A DNA stretch of 6,478 bases, taken from the NCBI GenBank assembly GCA_007120575.1, contig SKNJ01000011.1:1-6478 (forward strand), given 5' to 3'. The position numbers and the translations under genes are program-made. This stretch comes from Thioalkalivibrio sp. GTDB lineage: Bacteria; Pseudomonadota; Gammaproteobacteria; Ectothiorhodospirales; Ectothiorhodospiraceae. The notes under the pieces are model-generated. The model was given only the letters and a program-made list of their open reading frames with translations, searched no databases and was not told the origin of the DNA. Of this stretch, positions 1-5,664 are shown piece by piece; position 1 is the first letter of the stretch; every line of letters starts with the position of its first letter.

Positions 1-1263
1 CGCCTGCAGCGCGAGGCTGATGATCTGCAGGGCGGTTTTGGCCATTCCACCAAATTTCCGCATGCCCCGTACCTGCATGCGATGCTGGAGGCCGAACAGT
101 CCGGCCAGGCCCCGGGCTGGGTCGCGGACTTCCTGGAGCTGACGCTCGAGGAGATGGCCGCGGCCGGCCTGCGCGATGTGCTGGGCGGCGGGTTCTTCCG
201 GTACTCGGAGTCGCCCGACTGGAACGAGCCCCATTTCGAGGTGATGCTGGAAGATCAGGCGCAGTTGTCCCGGCTGTACCTGCGCGCCGGGGCCTGGTTC
301 GATCGTCCGGACTGGATCGACCTGGGGCTGGAGACGCTCGACTTCGTGCGGCGCGACATGGCACTGCGCGAAGACGAGGTCGAGGCGCGGCTGGAACCCG
401 TAGCGGGTGGCTACCGCGGATTCGCCTCGAGCCTCTCCGCGCTGGATGCGCAGGGCCGCGAGGGGGGCGCCTATCTGTGGTCCGAGGCCGAGCTTGCCGC
501 AGCCCTGGCGGAGCACCCCGAACCGGGGCTGGTCCGCGCAGCGTTCGGTCTGGAAGGTCGCACGGTGTTCGAACTCGGGCATCTGCCGCGCGAGGGGGCG
601 GGGATCGCCGAGCTGGCGGCGCGATTCGAGCACGACGAGGCACAGGTGCGCGAGCGGGTCGCGGCTGGCCGCGCGGCCCTGATCCGCGCCCGCGAGCAAC
701 GCGGCCTGCCGCGCGATGCCAAGGTACTGACCGGGCCTCATGGTCTATTGTTGTCCGCACTGGCGGAAGCGGTCGCGCATGATGCTCGCTTCGAGGAGGC
801 GGGCGCCGCCGTCTATGGCTGGCTGCGGGAGGCGGCTTCGGAACCTGCCGCGCTACCGGCCCTGATGGGTCTGCCGCGCGCGCAGGCCGGTACCGCCACC
901 CTGAATGACTACGCCTACGTGATTCGTGGTCTGCGCGACTGGAGTGTGGTGCGCGGCGGTGGCGACGGCGACGCGGTCGCGCGGGCGTTGCTGGAGGTGG
1001 CATGGGAACGTTTTCGCGATCCGGAAGGATTCCGGGCGGAGCCGGAGCCGCCGTTGCCGGGGATGCTCTCGCAGCGTTTTCATCCGGCGGTCCACCGGCC
1101 GTCGGCGACGACCCTGATCTTCCGGGCGAGTGAGGATTTGGCCGGCGAAAGCGAAGCGGTGGCTGCCGCGCTGGCCGATTACGACCTGCGCCCGGGACCG
1201 GCGCTGGAGCGTAATCCGGAACAGCACGCGCGGCTGATCTCCTGGCTGCAGGGGCGTGATTGA
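1..1263 (+). CDS. YyaL/SPATA20-like (DUF255) protein, C-terminal part, 5' truncated by window
   Basis: This is the C-terminal 420 residues of a protein that begins before the window; the reading frame is open from base 1 to the TGA at 1261-1263. Family members are about 670-700 residues, with an N-terminal thioredoxin-like domain (not visible here) and a C-terminal alpha/alpha-barrel resembling six-hairpin glycosidases. Visible landmarks, numbered from the first residue seen, are GGFGHSTKFP (11-20, family GGFGxxPKFP), GGGFFRYS (62-69), PHFEVMLEDQAQL (77-89, family PHFEKMLYDxA), LTGPHGLLLSAL (243-254, family LTSWNGLMISAL) and NDYAYVIRGL (302-311, family DDYAxxIxGL). The order and spacing of these landmarks make membership firm. 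Several normally invariant residues are changed, so this is a divergent member. The molecular function of the family is not established. The next gene on the same strand starts 287 bp away, so an operon is uncertain. Confidence 0.88.
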   Translation, partial: RLQREADDLQGGFGHSTKFPHAPYLHAMLEAEQSGQAPGWVADFLELTLEEMAAAGLRDVLGGGFFRYSESPDWNEPHFEVMLEDQAQLSRLYLRAGAWFDRPDWIDLGLETLDFVRRDMALREDEVEARLEPVAGGYRGFASSLSALDAQGREGGAYLWSEAELAAALAEHPEPGLVRAAFGLEGRTVFELGHLPREGAGIAELAARFEHDEAQVRERVAAGRAALIRAREQRGLPRDAKVLTGPHGLLLSALAEAVAHDARFEEAGAAVYGWLREAASEPAALPALMGLPRAQAGTATLNDYAYVIRGLRDWSVVRGGGDGDAVARALLEVAWERFRDPEGFRAEPEPPLPGMLSQRFHPAVHRPSATTLIFRASEDLAGESEAVAAALADYDLRPGPALERNPEQHARLISWLQGRD

Positions 1264-1550
1264 CGTGCGCCGGCTGCGCCGGGCGATGTTTGCATGGCCG
1301 CCGCACATGCGCGGGCGGTGTGCCGGGCAGCCAAAGGCAATTCCGCCCGCGCGGGCGGACCCTCCGCTGGTACTCTTCCGCCGAGATGAGCGGCCCGCCC
1401 TGCGCGGTAACCGGGGCAGAGAGGCGAGAACTCTATAGTGACGCCTGGACGGGGGGCGTCTGTAGCCGCAGGATGTCCCTGCGGGGCATGCCGGCTGCCA
1501 CGAGCGAGGCCTGGCCGGGCTTCTGGAAACCGTTACAGGCTGAATTCGCG
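1264..1550. other. Intergenic region between the DUF255 and DUF3422 genes
   Basis: This 287-bp gap has no convincing gene. It contains a perfect 18-bp palindrome (1342-1359) and one isolated -10-like hexamer, TATAGT (1434-1439). No recognisable -35 box lies 16-18 bp upstream of that hexamer, so it is only a weak promoter candidate for the DUF3422 gene 112 bp downstream. The frame of the downstream gene stays open backward across the whole gap. The peptide it would encode is rich in Cys, Arg and Gly and looks like read-through of GC-rich noncoding DNA. Confidence 0.5.
1342..1359. repeat. 18-bp perfect palindrome (TCCGCCCGC/GCGGGCGGA)
   Basis: The two 9-base arms are exact reverse complements with no spacer. 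In RNA this could form a 7-bp GC stem closed by a 4-base loop, about 80 bp after the stop of the DUF255 gene. No U-run follows (the next bases are CCCTCCGC), so it is not a canonical intrinsic terminator. It could be a transcript-end stabilising hairpin, a protein-binding site, or chance in GC-rich DNA. The palindrome itself is certain; any role is inference. Confidence 0.6.
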
Positions 1551-2876
1551 ATGCACGAGAGCCCGCTTCTACCGCCCAGCCACCCCCTGCGGGAGACCAT
1601 TCACGACGAGGTCCACGCGCGCTTCTACGAGCCGCTGGATGCACCTGCCAGCGGCTCGTGGCTGGCGCTGTTGTCACCGCGTGACTCCATCGAGCGTGAA
1701 CGCGAACTCGTCGTTGCGCTCTGCCGTCGTTTCGGCAGGAAGGAATCGCTGCCGGAGGAGAATTTCGTCGCCTGCGATCTGGGGCCGTTTCGCCTGCGCT
1801 GGGAACGTCATAACGAATTCTCGACCTGGTCATTCTTCGTGACCGGCGAAGCGGTCAGTGATCCGTTCGCCGATCCGGCGATCAACCGTGTACCGGTGGA
1901 CTGGCTGGGCGCGTTGCCAGGGAGCACCATTGCCGCGATCCATCTGGCGCTGGACTCGCGTGACATGCCGGAGCGGTCCCTCGAGGAGCTGGAAGCCGTG
2001 TTTGCTCCGTATGCCTTTGTCGGCAATGGCGTTGCGGGCGGCGATGGCCTGGTGTGGACGGATTTTCGGGTCCATGAAGACGGTTTCTCCCGCTTCCTGG
2101 TGCGCGACATCGATCTCACCCGGCGTGAGGCCGGGCGTATTGCCCAGCGCCTGTTCGAACTAGAGACCTACCGCTTGCTGGCCCTGCTGGCACTCCCGCT
2201 GGTTCGCGAGCTGATGCCGGAACTCGACGAACTCGAGAGTCGTCTGAACGACATCAATGACGAGATGGCGGGCATCACCGAGCAGTTCGCCGCGTCCGAG
2301 CGCGAGGAGCATTTGCTGGTTGCGCTCTCGGACCTTGCATCCGATGTCGAGCGCCTGAGCAGCTATGCGGGCAGCCGTTTTCACGCATCCCGCGCCTATG
2401 CCTCGCTGGTGGACAAGGGTGCCGAGGAGCTGAGGACGGTGCGCATGCCGGGGTTGCAGACCCTGTGCGAATACCTCGGCTGGCGTATGGGTCCGGCGAT
2501 GCGTACTTGCGCGTCGCAGGCGGAACGGCTGGAAGTGCTGTCCATGCGCATTCACCGCACCGGAGCGTTGTTGCGCACCCGGGTGGACGTGGCGCTGGAA
2601 CGGCAGAACCGCGATCTGCTGAGCTCGATGAACCGCCGCGCCGCCCTGCAGTTGCGCCTTCAGCGGACGGTGGAGGGGCTTTCGGTCGTAGTGATCAGCT
2701 ATTACCTGACCAGCCTGGTGGCCTACCTGCTGCGCGGGGTGGACGAGGCGGTCGCATTGCCGCTCCCGGTGAACATCGCCATCGGGATGATGGTGCCGGT
2801 CGTGGTCGCCGGGGTGTGGTTTTCCCTCAGGCGGATGCGCGTGCGCATCGAGCGGAACGCCAGGCGTGGCGCCTGA
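1551..2876 (+). CDS. DUF3422 family protein with two C-terminal transmembrane segments
   Basis: This encodes a 441-residue protein of the DUF3422 family, whose function is unknown. The start at 1551 is chosen because the product then begins close to the family's conserved N-terminal motif, here HPLRETIHDEVHARF (11-25). Other family-like blocks are ERHNEFSTWSFF (85-96) and AQRLFELETYRLLALLALPL (198-217). Residues about 222-375 are predicted to be largely helical and charged, with coiled-coil character (for example ELDELESRLNDINDEM, 224-239). Two hydrophobic segments, about 377-397 and 407-425, are joined by a short loop and followed by a basic tail (RRMRVRIERNARR), which suggests a C-terminal hairpin anchor with a large cytoplasmic domain. 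No strong Shine-Dalgarno sequence precedes 1551. In-frame ATGs at 1473 and 1488 would add about 21-26 atypical residues. The gene converges on suhB; no functional link to it is evident. Confidence 0.85.
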   Translation: MHESPLLPPSHPLRETIHDEVHARFYEPLDAPASGSWLALLSPRDSIERERELVVALCRRFGRKESLPEENFVACDLGPFRLRWERHNEFSTWSFFVTGEAVSDPFADPAINRVPVDWLGALPGSTIAAIHLALDSRDMPERSLEELEAVFAPYAFVGNGVAGGDGLVWTDFRVHEDGFSRFLVRDIDLTRREAGRIAQRLFELETYRLLALLALPLVRELMPELDELESRLNDINDEMAGITEQFAASEREEHLLVALSDLASDVERLSSYAGSRFHASRAYASLVDKGAEELRTVRMPGLQTLCEYLGWRMGPAMRTCASQAERLEVLSMRIHRTGALLRTRVDVALERQNRDLLSSMNRRAALQLRLQRTVEGLSVVVISYYLTSLVAYLLRGVDEAVALPLPVNIAIGMMVPVVVAGVWFSLRRMRVRIERNARRGA

Positions 2877-2887
2877 CGCTCGGCGCC
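2868..2887. terminator. Possible hairpin between convergent DUF3422 and suhB ends
   Basis: Two GGCGCC copies (2868-2873 and 2882-2887) can pair as a 6-bp stem with an 8-base loop. The stem spans the stop codon of the DUF3422 gene within the 21-bp convergent gap. The plus strand continues GCTCCTTCCTT, which is pyrimidine-rich but not a proper T-run. GGCGCC is self-complementary, and a competing short stem (AGGCG/CGCCT, 2862-2874) exists. This is therefore a weak candidate for a shared transcription end. Confidence 0.25.
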
Positions 2888-2897
2888 GCTCCTTCCT

Positions 2898-3713
2898 TCA
2901 GGCATCGTCGGCCGAGCGATCCTTGTCCTTGTCTGCCTTGTGCAGGCGCTGGAGCATGGCCTTGAGGACCTTGGGGTTGCCGGCCACGACGTCGCCCCGG
3001 CGCATTACGTCCGGGTTGCCCTGCCAGTCGCTGACTACGCCGCCGGCTTCCTGAACGAGGAGCAGGCCTGCGGCCATGTCCCAGGGCTGCAGGCCCATCT
3101 CCCAGAAGCCGTCGAAGCGCCCGCAGGCGACCCAGGCCAGGTCCAGTGCGGCGGACCCGGGCCGGCGCACGCCGGCAGTGCCCGGGATCAGGTGGCGCAG
3201 GCTGCTCAGGTAGCGCTCCAGGTCCTGACCCTCGCGGAACGGGATGCCGGTGCCCAGCAGGGCGCCATTCAGGTCCTTGCGGTCGGATACGCGGATGCGG
3301 CGGCTGTTGAGGAAGGCGCCGGCGCCGCGGGTGGCGGTGAACAGTTCTTCCTTCAGCGGATCGTAGACCACTGCCTGTTCCAGTCGGCCCTTGTGCTTCA
3401 GGGCGATGGAGATGGCGTACTGCGGGATCTCGCGCAGGTAGTTGGTGGTGCCGTCCAGGGGGTCGATGATCCACACGAAGTCGGCGTCGCTGCCGCTTTG
3501 CTCGCCGCCTTCCTCGGCCATGATCGTGTGGTCGGGATAGGCGCGGCGCAGGGTCTGTACGATGGCCTGTTCGGCATTCAGATCGACGTCGGAGACCCAG
3601 TCGTTGCGGGCCTTTTCGCGGGTATTCACGCGGTCCGGCCGGCCCCAGGCGCGGGTGGTGATGCGACCGGCCTCGCGGGCCGCCGATACCGCCGTGTTCA
3701 GCATGGGGTGCAT
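2898..3713 (-). CDS. suhB: SuhB: inositol-1-monophosphatase / Nus-complex factor
   Basis: This encodes 271 residues, close to the 267 of E. coli SuhB. Family members are Mg2+- and Li+-sensitive phosphatases that hydrolyse inositol-1-phosphate; E. coli SuhB also joins the Nus factors in rRNA antitermination. The full metal-site signature is present: E67-E68 in AEEGG (66-70), D84-P-L86-D87-G-T-T in WIIDPLDGTTNY (81-92), and W211-D212 in QPWDMAAGLLLVQEAGG (209-225). These positions match the E. coli metal ligands E67, D84, L86, D87 and D212. The start is ATG at 3713-3711, supported by AGGAGA five bases upstream; the frame stays open further 5', but those residues are not family-like. The C-terminus is charged (KADKDKDRSADDA). 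The gene is divergent from trmJ, as in E. coli and Pseudomonas. Whether phosphatase or antitermination activity matters more here cannot be read from sequence. Confidence 0.95.
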   Translation of the reverse strand: MHPMLNTAVSAAREAGRITTRAWGRPDRVNTREKARNDWVSDVDLNAEQAIVQTLRRAYPDHTIMAEEGGEQSGSDADFVWIIDPLDGTTNYLREIPQYAISIALKHKGRLEQAVVYDPLKEELFTATRGAGAFLNSRRIRVSDRKDLNGALLGTGIPFREGQDLERYLSSLRHLIPGTAGVRRPGSAALDLAWVACGRFDGFWEMGLQPWDMAAGLLLVQEAGGVVSDWQGNPDVMRRGDVVAGNPKVLKAMLQRLHKADKDKDRSADDA

Positions 3714-3718
3714 GGTCT

Positions 3719-3724
3719 TCTCCT
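3719..3724 (-). promoter_or_regulatory. Ribosome binding site of suhB
   Basis: AGGAGA on the minus strand, five bases before the ATG at 3713-3711. It settles the start against the longer open frame that reaches 3860. Confidence 0.85.
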
Positions 3725-3744
3725 GGGTCGATCGGTACGTGTCG

Positions 3745-3761
3745 CGGCGCCTCTGGCGCCG
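3745..3761 (-). promoter_or_regulatory. Hairpin in the suhB 5' leader
   Basis: CGGCGCC (3745-3751) and GGCGCCG (3755-3761) form a perfect 7-bp stem with a 3-base loop, 20 bases upstream of the suhB Shine-Dalgarno. A second imperfect stem (GCCACACG pairing with CGCGTGGC, one wobble pair in the minus-strand RNA) sits at 3791-3808. Together they make the suhB leader highly structured. A regulatory role is inference; GC-rich DNA forms such stems readily. Confidence 0.35.
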
Positions 3762-3856
3762 GCGGCTGGTTTCCGCAATCCCGGGGCTGGGCCACACGCC
3801 CGCGTGGCGGGCGCCGCGCGCGACGATCCCGCGAGCCGGGGGTGCAAGGGTCGCGA

Positions 3857-3886
3857 ACAATACACAAGAGTACCGCTTTTTGGGAA
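3857..3886 (-). promoter_or_regulatory. Candidate suhB promoter
   Basis: On the minus strand, TTCCCA (3886-3881, 4 of 6 to TTGACA) is followed after 18 bp by TATTGT (3862-3857, 4 of 6 to TATAAT). It lies in the only AT-richer patch of the divergent region. Transcription would start near 3850, giving a leader of roughly 135-140 nt. Both boxes are weak, so this is tentative. Confidence 0.3.
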
Positions 3887-3892
3887 GCTGCG

Positions 3893-3906
3893 CGGGCGCG
3901 CGCCCG
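3893..3906. repeat. 14-bp perfect palindrome in the suhB-trmJ divergent region
   Basis: CGGGCGCGCGCCCG is its own reverse complement and lies between the two candidate promoters, where the -35 region of trmJ would be expected. It could be an operator, but a GC-only alternating sequence of this length is not surprising in DNA of this composition. Confidence 0.4.
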
Positions 3907-3920
3907 GCGGCGCGGGTGTG

Positions 3921-3926
3921 TACAAT
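3921..3926 (+). promoter_or_regulatory. Candidate -10 box of the trmJ promoter
   Basis: TACAAT (5 of 6 to TATAAT), preceded by GTGTG, stands out in very GC-rich surroundings 66 bp before the trmJ start. The expected -35 position (about 3898-3903) holds GC-only sequence with no match to TTGACA. If real, the promoter relies on the -10 region or an activator. Confidence 0.35.
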
Positions 3927-3992
3927 CCGGCCGGATCGTTGGGGGGAACTGCGCGGATCGCGGGATGCGCCGGGGGTTTCCGGGGAGAACGG

Positions 3993-4733
3993 GTGGTGGG
4001 CGAAGGGCGTTTACGGCAGTTGCGCGTGGTTCTGGTGGGGACCACGCATCCGGGCAATATCGGCTCTGCGGCCCGGGCGATGAAGGCGATGGGGGTGCGC
4101 GATCTGGTGCTGGTCGCGCCCGAGCGGTTCCCGCATGCCGACGCCACCGCGCTGGCCTCGGGTGCGGACGATCTGCTGGCCGCGGCCCAGGTGGTGGGGG
4201 ATCTGCCGGCCGCCGTGGCCGATTGCGTCTGGGTCCTCGGAACCAGTGCCCGGCTGCGGACCCACTCGGTGCCGGTATTGCCGCCCGATCGCGCGGCGGA
4301 ACGGGCGCTGGGGCAGGCCCGTCACGGCCCGGTGGCCCTGGTGTTCGGGCGCGAGCACAGCGGCCTGACCAATAGCGAGCTCGACTATTGCAATGCCTTC
4401 GTGCAGGTCCCCACGGTGCCCGACTTCTCGTCCCTGAATCTGGCCGGCAGCGTGCAGGTGATGACCTATGCCCTGCGCATGGCCGCGCTCGCGGCGGAGG
4501 ACGCGCCCGGAGTGGCGCCATCGGACGAGCGCGATCCGCCGGCCACCCAGGCCGAGATGGAGGGCCTGTATGCACATCTCGAACAGGCACTGACGACCAT
4601 CGAAGTGCTGGATCCGGACAATCCGCGCCATCTGATGCGCCGCCTGCGGCACCTGTACCAGCGCTCGGGCCTGACCGCCAGCGAGGTGCGGATGCTGCGC
4701 GGTATATTGATCCATACCCAACGGGGCCGGTGA
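3993..4733 (+). CDS. trmJ: TrmJ: tRNA (cytidine/uridine-32-2'-O)-methyltransferase
   Basis: This encodes a SPOUT (TrmH/SpoU) methyltransferase that uses S-adenosylmethionine to methylate the ribose 2'-O of nucleotide 32 in the tRNA anticodon loop. Its 246 residues equal the E. coli TrmJ length. The three SpoU motifs are clear: motif 1 THPGNIGSAARAMKAMG (18-34, with R28 aligning to the catalytic Arg23 of E. coli), motif 2 LVFGREHSGLTNSEL (116-130), and motif 3 PDFSSLNLAGSVQVMTY (143-159), which forms the trefoil knot. The C-terminal segment from about 187 (EVLDPDNPRHLMRRLRHLYQ, then LRGIL) is typical of TrmJ. No in-frame ATG is near. GTG at 3993 is preferred because GGGGAG (3982-3987) lies five bases before it; GTG at 3996 is equally possible. 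The long open frame upstream, back to 2940, is the antisense of suhB. The gene order suhB-trmJ-isc supports the assignment. Confidence 0.94.
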   Translation: MVGEGRLRQLRVVLVGTTHPGNIGSAARAMKAMGVRDLVLVAPERFPHADATALASGADDLLAAAQVVGDLPAAVADCVWVLGTSARLRTHSVPVLPPDRAAERALGQARHGPVALVFGREHSGLTNSELDYCNAFVQVPTVPDFSSLNLAGSVQVMTYALRMAALAAEDAPGVAPSDERDPPATQAEMEGLYAHLEQALTTIEVLDPDNPRHLMRRLRHLYQRSGLTASEVRMLRGILIHTQRGR

Positions 4734-4753
4734 TGCACGCGGTGGCCGCTGTG

Positions 4754-4778
4754 ATACTTTACAGTTTTGGTCGGGATT
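4754..4778 (+). promoter_or_regulatory. Candidate IscR type 1 operator upstream of cysE
   Basis: This 25-bp stretch starts ATACTT and ends TTTTGGTCGGGATT. It matches 20 of 25 positions of the E. coli type 1 IscR consensus as I recall it (ATASYYGACT, RWWWYAGTC, RRSTAT, read continuously). It is also identical to the site before iscR at 17 of 25 positions. It lies in the 57-bp trmJ-cysE gap, 12 bp before the cysE ATG. TGT-GATACT (4750-4758) could be an extended -10 box, which would place transcription start inside the site and suggest repression. TTTACA (4758-4763) is also -35-like but has no good partner. The weakest part is the right end (ATT instead of TAT). The match is seen directly; the function is inferred. 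Confidence 0.55.
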
Positions 4779-4790
4779 GAGACCGGAGCC

Positions 4791-5606
4791 ATGTTCGACA
4801 GGATGCGCGAGGATATCCGCTGCGTGTTCGCACGCGACCCCGCGGCCCGCAATGCCTTCGAGGTATTGACGGCCTATCCGGGGCTGCACGCGCTCTGGTT
4901 TCATCGCGTGGCCCACTGGCTCTGGCATCACCGGATGCGCTGGCTGGGACGCATTATCGCGAACGTGAGCCGTTTGCTGACGGGGATCGAGATTCATCCC
5001 GGGGCCCGGATCGGGCGGCGCTTCTTTATCGACCACGGCATGGGCGTGGTGATCGGCGAGACCGCCGAGGTTGGCGACGATTGCACCCTCTACCACCAGG
5101 TGACGCTCGGCGGGACCAGCTGGGATGCCGGCAAGCGTCATCCGACCCTGGGCAACGAGGTGGTGATCGGAGCCGGGGCCAAGCTGCTGGGGCCGATCCA
5201 TGTGGGTGATCACGCCCGGGTAGGATCCAACGCCGTGGTGCTGAAGGATGTCCCGCCCGATGCCACCGCGGTGGGGATCCCCGCGCGGGTGATCGGTCCG
5301 CGCCCGGAGCCGGATCCGCGTTTCCAGCAGATGGCGGACCGCATGGGCTTCGACGCCTACGGCCTGACTCGGGACATGCCGGACCCGGTAGCGAACGCGA
5401 TCCATCGCATCGTGCACCGGGTCCACGATCTGGACGAGCGCATGGAGCGGGCCTGCCAGGCCCTGAAGCGCGCCGGGATCGACCCCGGCGAGGTGGTCGG
5501 CGAGGGCGACTCCGAGCCACTGGATGCCTGCGATCTGGAAGGGCTGGAACCGGACAGTTGCGAGGTGCCGCCGCCACCCCCACGCAAGGAGCAGGGTAAT
5601 ACTTGA
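4791..5606 (+). CDS. cysE: CysE: serine O-acetyltransferase, short N-terminal type
   Basis: CysE transfers acetyl from acetyl-CoA to L-serine, giving O-acetylserine for cysteine synthesis in the cytoplasm. The 271-residue product has a short helical N-terminus (about 1-63), a left-handed beta-helix of hexapeptide repeats (about 64-168) and a C-terminal extension. D81-H82 in [13 protein letters not shown] (79-91) and H117 in KRHP align with E. coli D157-H158 and H193. [13 protein letters not shown] (106-118), [13 protein letters not shown] (124-136) and VGIPARVIG (161-169) are typical. The N-terminus is much shorter than in E. coli CysE, resembling CysE proteins found beside isc genes in Pseudomonas and NifP-type enzymes. 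The ATG at 4791 matches family starts (MFxRxREDI), but GGAG sits only two bases upstream; ATG at 4803 is less likely. The tail (172-271) ends in a proline run and GNT, without the terminal Ile used to dock cysteine synthase in E. coli. The stop lies inside the IscR site of iscR. Confidence 0.93.
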   Translation: MFDRMREDIRCVFARDPAARNAFEVLTAYPGLHALWFHRVAHWLWHHRMRWLGRIIANVSRLLTGIEIHPGARIGRRFFIDHGMGVVIGETAEVGDDCTLYHQVTLGGTSWDAGKRHPTLGNEVVIGAGAKLLGPIHVGDHARVGSNAVVLKDVPPDATAVGIPARVIGPRPEPDPRFQQMADRMGFDAYGLTRDMPDPVANAIHRIVHRVHDLDERMERACQALKRAGIDPGEVVGEGDSEPLDACDLEGLEPDSCEVPPPPPRKEQGNT

Positions 5607-5623
5607 TTAGTTTGGTCAGGTAT
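5599..5623 (+). promoter_or_regulatory. IscR type 1 operator at the iscR promoter
   Basis: This 25-bp imperfect palindrome, with ATACTTGATTAG on the left and GGTCAGGTAT on the right, matches 22 of 25 positions of the E. coli type 1 IscR consensus as I recall it. It overlaps the cysE stop codon (5604-5606) and the putative -35 box of iscR. [2Fe-2S]-IscR would be expected to repress iscRS transcription here when clusters are sufficient. The neighbouring iscR gene carries the full cluster-ligand set, which supports autoregulation. Confidence 0.82.
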
Positions 5624-5632
5624 TGCTACGCT
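5603..5632 (+). promoter_or_regulatory. Candidate iscR (isc operon) promoter
   Basis: TTGATT (5603-5608, 4 of 6 to TTGACA) and TACGCT (5627-5632, preceded by TGC as an extended -10) are 18 bp apart. Transcription would begin near 5639, giving a leader of about 25 nt. The -35 box lies within the IscR operator, as expected for a repressed promoter. The -10 hexamer is poor (3 of 6), so the exact position is uncertain. Confidence 0.45.
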
Positions 5633-5664
5633 ACCTGGCAAATGGATGACGAGTGCACCAAGCC

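Noticed and set aside
1434..1439. TATAGT as a promoter -10 box for the DUF3422 gene
   Set aside because: No -35 match at 16-18 bp spacing and no extended -10, so it is kept only as a remark on the gap.
1260..1550. In-frame N-terminal extension of the DUF3422 protein by 97 residues
   Set aside because: The extension is open only because stops are rare in this GC-rich frame. Its residues (Cys-, Arg- and Gly-rich) do not resemble the family, and the conserved HPLRETIHDEVHARF block begins right after the ATG at 1551.
853..1833. 326-codon minus-strand open frame opposite the DUF255/DUF3422 region
   Set aside because: It runs across the 3' end of one real gene, the gap and the 5' end of the next. 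The product is Arg-rich with no family resemblance.
2940..3992. Long open frame leading into trmJ on the plus strand
   Set aside because: Most of it is the exact antisense of suhB, which has complete catalytic motifs. TrmJ similarity begins only around 4011, and a GTG with a good ribosome binding site is at 3993.
2827..4590. 587-codon minus-strand open frame across suhB and trmJ
   Set aside because: It is the alternative frame of suhB and the antisense of trmJ. The translation is dominated by Pro, Arg and Ala with no recognisable domain, which is typical of shadow frames in GC-rich DNA.
4011..5426. 471-codon minus-strand open frame opposite trmJ and cysE
   Set aside because: Antisense of two confidently identified genes, with His-, Gln- and Gly-rich low-information sequence and no motif.
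5653..5664. GTG start for iscR four codons upstream of the ATG
   Set aside because: IscR proteins start M-[KR]-L-T-x-K-G-R-Y-A, matching the ATG at 5665; the extra residues are not family-like.
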